DNA of 8,731 bases, taken from Bacteroidota bacterium. Lineage in GTDB: Bacteria > Bacteroidota > Bacteroidia > Flavobacteriales > Flavobacteriaceae. A program made the translations under genes and the position numbers. The notes below the pieces were generated by a model, which worked only from the letters and a program-made list of their open reading frames with translations, ran no database searches and was not told where the DNA came from. Each line of letters opens with the position of its first letter. Position 1 is the stretch's first letter. This document shows, in pieces, positions 7,530 to 8,731 of the stretch. The stretch covers positions 1-8,731 of the forward strand of contig JAJYSO010000049.1 in NCBI GenBank assembly GCA_021793535.1, written 5' to 3'.

Positions 7530-7727
7530 AGGATTAGGTTTTGGTATCTATCATTGCTGAACTTCTATGATTTTAGATATTAAATATAGCTTTTAAAACG
7601 CCAAGTCTTTTGTAATTGTATAATTATTAACAATTTATGAAAATAAAAGAGGATTCTGTAATTGATTTTGTTATTTTTTGAGCGCGTTTCTTCAGTTTTA
7701 GAGCAAAAGAACACGGGGTAAGGGAAT

Positions 7728-7735
7728 TATCTTTG
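7728..7735 (+). promoter_or_regulatory. Candidate -7 promoter element (TATCTTTG) for the csbD-like gene
   Basis: TATCTTTG matches exactly the TAnnTTTG -7 element used by the primary sigma factor of Bacteroidota. It would start transcription near 7742, giving a leader of about 80 nt before the ATG at 7826. No TTG-type -33 element is found at the usual distance upstream, which lowers confidence and could mean an activator or another sigma factor is needed. Confidence 0.45.
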
Positions 7736-7776
7736 AAAAGGTGACCTGCGTGATTTTAATTCTCGCAGAGCCTTGG

Positions 7777-7795
7777 CAAGCACAGCATGTGCTTG
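7777..7795 (+). promoter_or_regulatory. 8-bp perfect hairpin in the csbD leader
   Basis: CAAGCACA (7777-7784) and TGTGCTTG (7788-7795) are exact reverse complements with a 3-nt GCA loop. It falls in the predicted leader of the csbD-like mRNA, 30 nt before its start codon. A smaller inverted repeat, CTGCG/CGCAG (7746-7750, 7764-7768), sits just before it. It could be an mRNA-stabilising 5' hairpin or an operator for a dimeric regulator. Confidence 0.4.
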
Positions 7796-7825
7796 ACCTA
7801 TTTGTTAACTTTAAAAATTAGAATT

Positions 7826-8011
7826 ATGGACAGTATGGAATGGAAAGGCCGTTGGAGTGAAATTAAAGGGAGAATAAAGCAAGCTTATGCCAATGTAACG
7901 GACGACGACCTCCGGTATCAGGAAGGAAAAGAAGAAGAGATGTTAGGACGATTAGAAAAGAGAACCGGTAAAACCAGAGGGGCATTGACCCAATGGTTGA
8001 ACGCCTTATAA
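7826..8011 (+). CDS. CsbD-like small stress-response protein
   Basis: This encodes a 61-residue hydrophilic protein starting MDSMEWKGRWSEIKGRIK. The order WKGRWSEIKGRIK, then TDDDL, then EGKEEEMLGRLEKRTGKT, is the classic CsbD family pattern, whose members are normally about 60-70 residues. The ATG at 7826 is chosen because the family begins a few residues before the W/GKW motif; an ATG at 7787 in the same frame would add MCLTYLLTLKIRI, which is unlike the family and lies inside the leader hairpin. ATG at 7835 (MEWKG) is a close alternative. CsbD proteins are induced by general stress in Bacillus and in many other bacteria; their biochemical role is unknown. The start region is AT-rich with no Shine-Dalgarno site. 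The gene is followed by a strong terminator and then a small membrane-protein gene. Confidence 0.9.
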   Translation: MDSMEWKGRWSEIKGRIKQAYANVTDDDLRYQEGKEEEMLGRLEKRTGKTRGALTQWLNAL

Positions 8012-8039
8012 AATGTAAATTTTAAATACAAACCTTAGG

Positions 8040-8065
8040 CCCAAGTGTTTTTTACTTGGGTTTTT
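8040..8065 (+). terminator. Intrinsic terminator after the csbD-like gene
   Basis: CCCAAGT (8040-8046) and ACTTGGG (8054-8060) pair perfectly around a 7-nt T-rich loop, followed at once by TTTTT (8061-8065). It sits 28 nt after the csbD-like stop and 15 nt before the next ATG, so it would end most csbD transcripts while allowing some read-through. Confidence 0.85.
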
Positions 8066-8079
8066 AAAAACTTATCAAG

Positions 8080-8250
8080 ATGAAAAGTATATTGTATATC
8101 ATAGCCGTTATTTTATTGATCAGTTGGGCCATTGGCTTCCTAGGAGGGTTTGTCACGAGTGGACTGATTCATATTGTTTTAGTTGTTGCTGTTATTTTAG
8201 CAGTGATCAACCTGCTAACGGGTTCAAGCGCTGGCAGTAGAAGACTTTAA
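8080..8250 (+). CDS. Small two-helix membrane protein, lmo0937/DUF5670-like
   Basis: The ATG at 8080 opens a 56-residue frame ending in TAA at 8250. It has two hydrophobic helices, about residues 4-24 (ILYIIAVILLISWAIGFLGG) and 28-47, separated by a short VTSG turn, and ends INLLTGSSAGSRRL. The layout (short N-terminus, WAIGFL, LIHIVLVVAVI, INLLTG, basic tail) matches the lmo0937-type DUF5670 family of tiny inner-membrane proteins, which are common in Bacteroidota and Firmicutes beside stress genes. Its function is unknown. It follows the csbD-like gene and its terminator on the same strand, so it may be expressed by read-through or from its own weak promoter. Confidence 0.85.
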   Translation: MKSILYIIAVILLISWAIGFLGGFVTSGLIHIVLVVAVILAVINLLTGSSAGSRRL

Positions 8251-8252
8251 AT

Positions 8253-8574
8253 TTACTCTTGGTTTATATCGAAAACTAAGCTTTTGGCCATGCTTTCTTT
8301 TTCAGTTTCTTCTAGAGCCTCATCGTTTTTGCTGAGCTTATTGTGAAGGTCTTTTGATGAAGGACCACGTTGTCAGCTACTTTTTCATACCCAAAAACTA
8401 TGTTTTCGGGAGTTAAGGAACAACTTTCCTTTTGAAGCAGGTACGCGAGCTTTTGTTTGGGTATTTGAAGAGGCTTCTCTTTGCTAAAAGAGAGGTTGCT
8501 TGTTCAGTTTTCAGTGAGTCTAACGCGTGATCTGGCGTAACTTCCATGTGGAGTTGGTCATGGATTGTTTGCAT
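8253..8574 (-). pseudogene. Possible frameshifted gene remnant, family not recognised
   Basis: No intact gene was found in 8251-8731, but on the minus strand three overlapping frames tile 8574-8253. The first runs from an ATG at 8574 to a stop at 8413 (53 residues, with MEVTPDHALDSLKTEQATSL). The second is open from 8503 to a stop at 8312 (with KQKLAYLLQKES and LTPENIVFGYEKVADNVV). The third is open from 8372 to TAA at 8253 (SSKDLHNKLSKNDEALEE, ending KSLVFDINQE). Each has a natural hydrophilic composition, and joining them by two frameshifts gives a single protein of about 105 residues. The product was not recognised. Sequencing error or chance open frames are alternatives. Nothing was identified in 8600-8731. 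Confidence 0.35.
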
Positions 8575-8731
8575 CAAGAGCCTCAATATGAAGAATAAAA
8601 ATTTTTATCATTTTAGCCCGAATGGTATAAGGAAACTTGCCAAAAGAATTTTACTTGCTCATTAGCTAGCCGGTATAGGCATGGAAAGACTTATAATCAG
8701 CTAAGAAGGTATAGTAAAAGCCCCCGAAGCA

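Noticed and set aside
7787..7825. Upstream in-frame ATG that would add 13 residues to the CsbD-like protein.
   Set aside because: The extension is unlike the family's N-terminus and overlaps the leader hairpin.
8390..8410. Imperfect hairpin CCCAAAAAC/GTTTTCGGG.
   Set aside because: It has a central mismatch, no T tract and lies within the possible gene remnant; probably chance.
10..8723. Near-identical 16-mers at 10-25 and 8708-8723 (GGTATAGTGAAAGCCC versus one mismatch), near both window ends.
   Set aside because: About one such 16-mer pair with a single mismatch is expected by chance in a window this size, and the left copy is inside a well-conserved M28 coding region.

Overview
The window looks like chromosomal DNA of a member of the Bacteroidota, most likely a flavobacterium. 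The reasons are AT-rich start regions without clear Shine-Dalgarno sites, an exact TAnnTTTG-type -7 element upstream of the csbD-like gene, an LSSC lipobox, and gene families common in that phylum (M28B peptidase, QEGLA-motif/DUF1704 protein, DUF5670/lmo0937-type membrane protein). This placement is inferred from style, not from a marker gene. No tRNA, rRNA, CRISPR array or intact mobile element was seen.

Layout. Positions 1-1626 (minus) hold the N-terminal 542 codons of an exported glutamate carboxypeptidase II-like M28B peptidase that runs off the left edge. A 277-bp gap with a perfect 15-bp inverted repeat follows, then a small coiled-coil lipoprotein (minus, start best placed at 2296). 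Positions 2511-6403 are a compact three-gene minus-strand operon. In transcription order it encodes a DUF1704/QEGLA zinc metallopeptidase (HEVGTH + E), a glutathione-synthetase-like ATP-grasp ligase, and an M14-family succinylglutamate desuccinylase/aspartoacylase-like amidohydrolase. An AraC-type regulator (6654-7529, minus) lies upstream of it on the same strand. Divergent from the regulator, on the plus strand, is a small stress-type pair: a CsbD-like protein with a strong terminator, then a 56-residue two-helix membrane protein. The last 480 bp carry no intact gene but contain what looks like a frameshifted gene remnant.

How the genes may work together. The operon joins an enzyme that makes amide or peptide bonds (ATP-grasp), one likely to remove a C-terminal residue (DUF1704, whose animal relative MATCAP is a tubulin tyrosine carboxypeptidase) and one that removes an acyl or amide-linked group (M14). 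This is the logic of a make-and-trim peptide or protein-tag cycle. It echoes the eukaryotic tubulin-tyrosination toolkit by fold and chemistry, not by known substrate. The substrate is unknown. The AraC protein is the obvious candidate regulator, and a 10-bp direct repeat between it and the operon is a candidate site. The M28B peptidase further downstream on the same strand is a possible but unproven functional partner.
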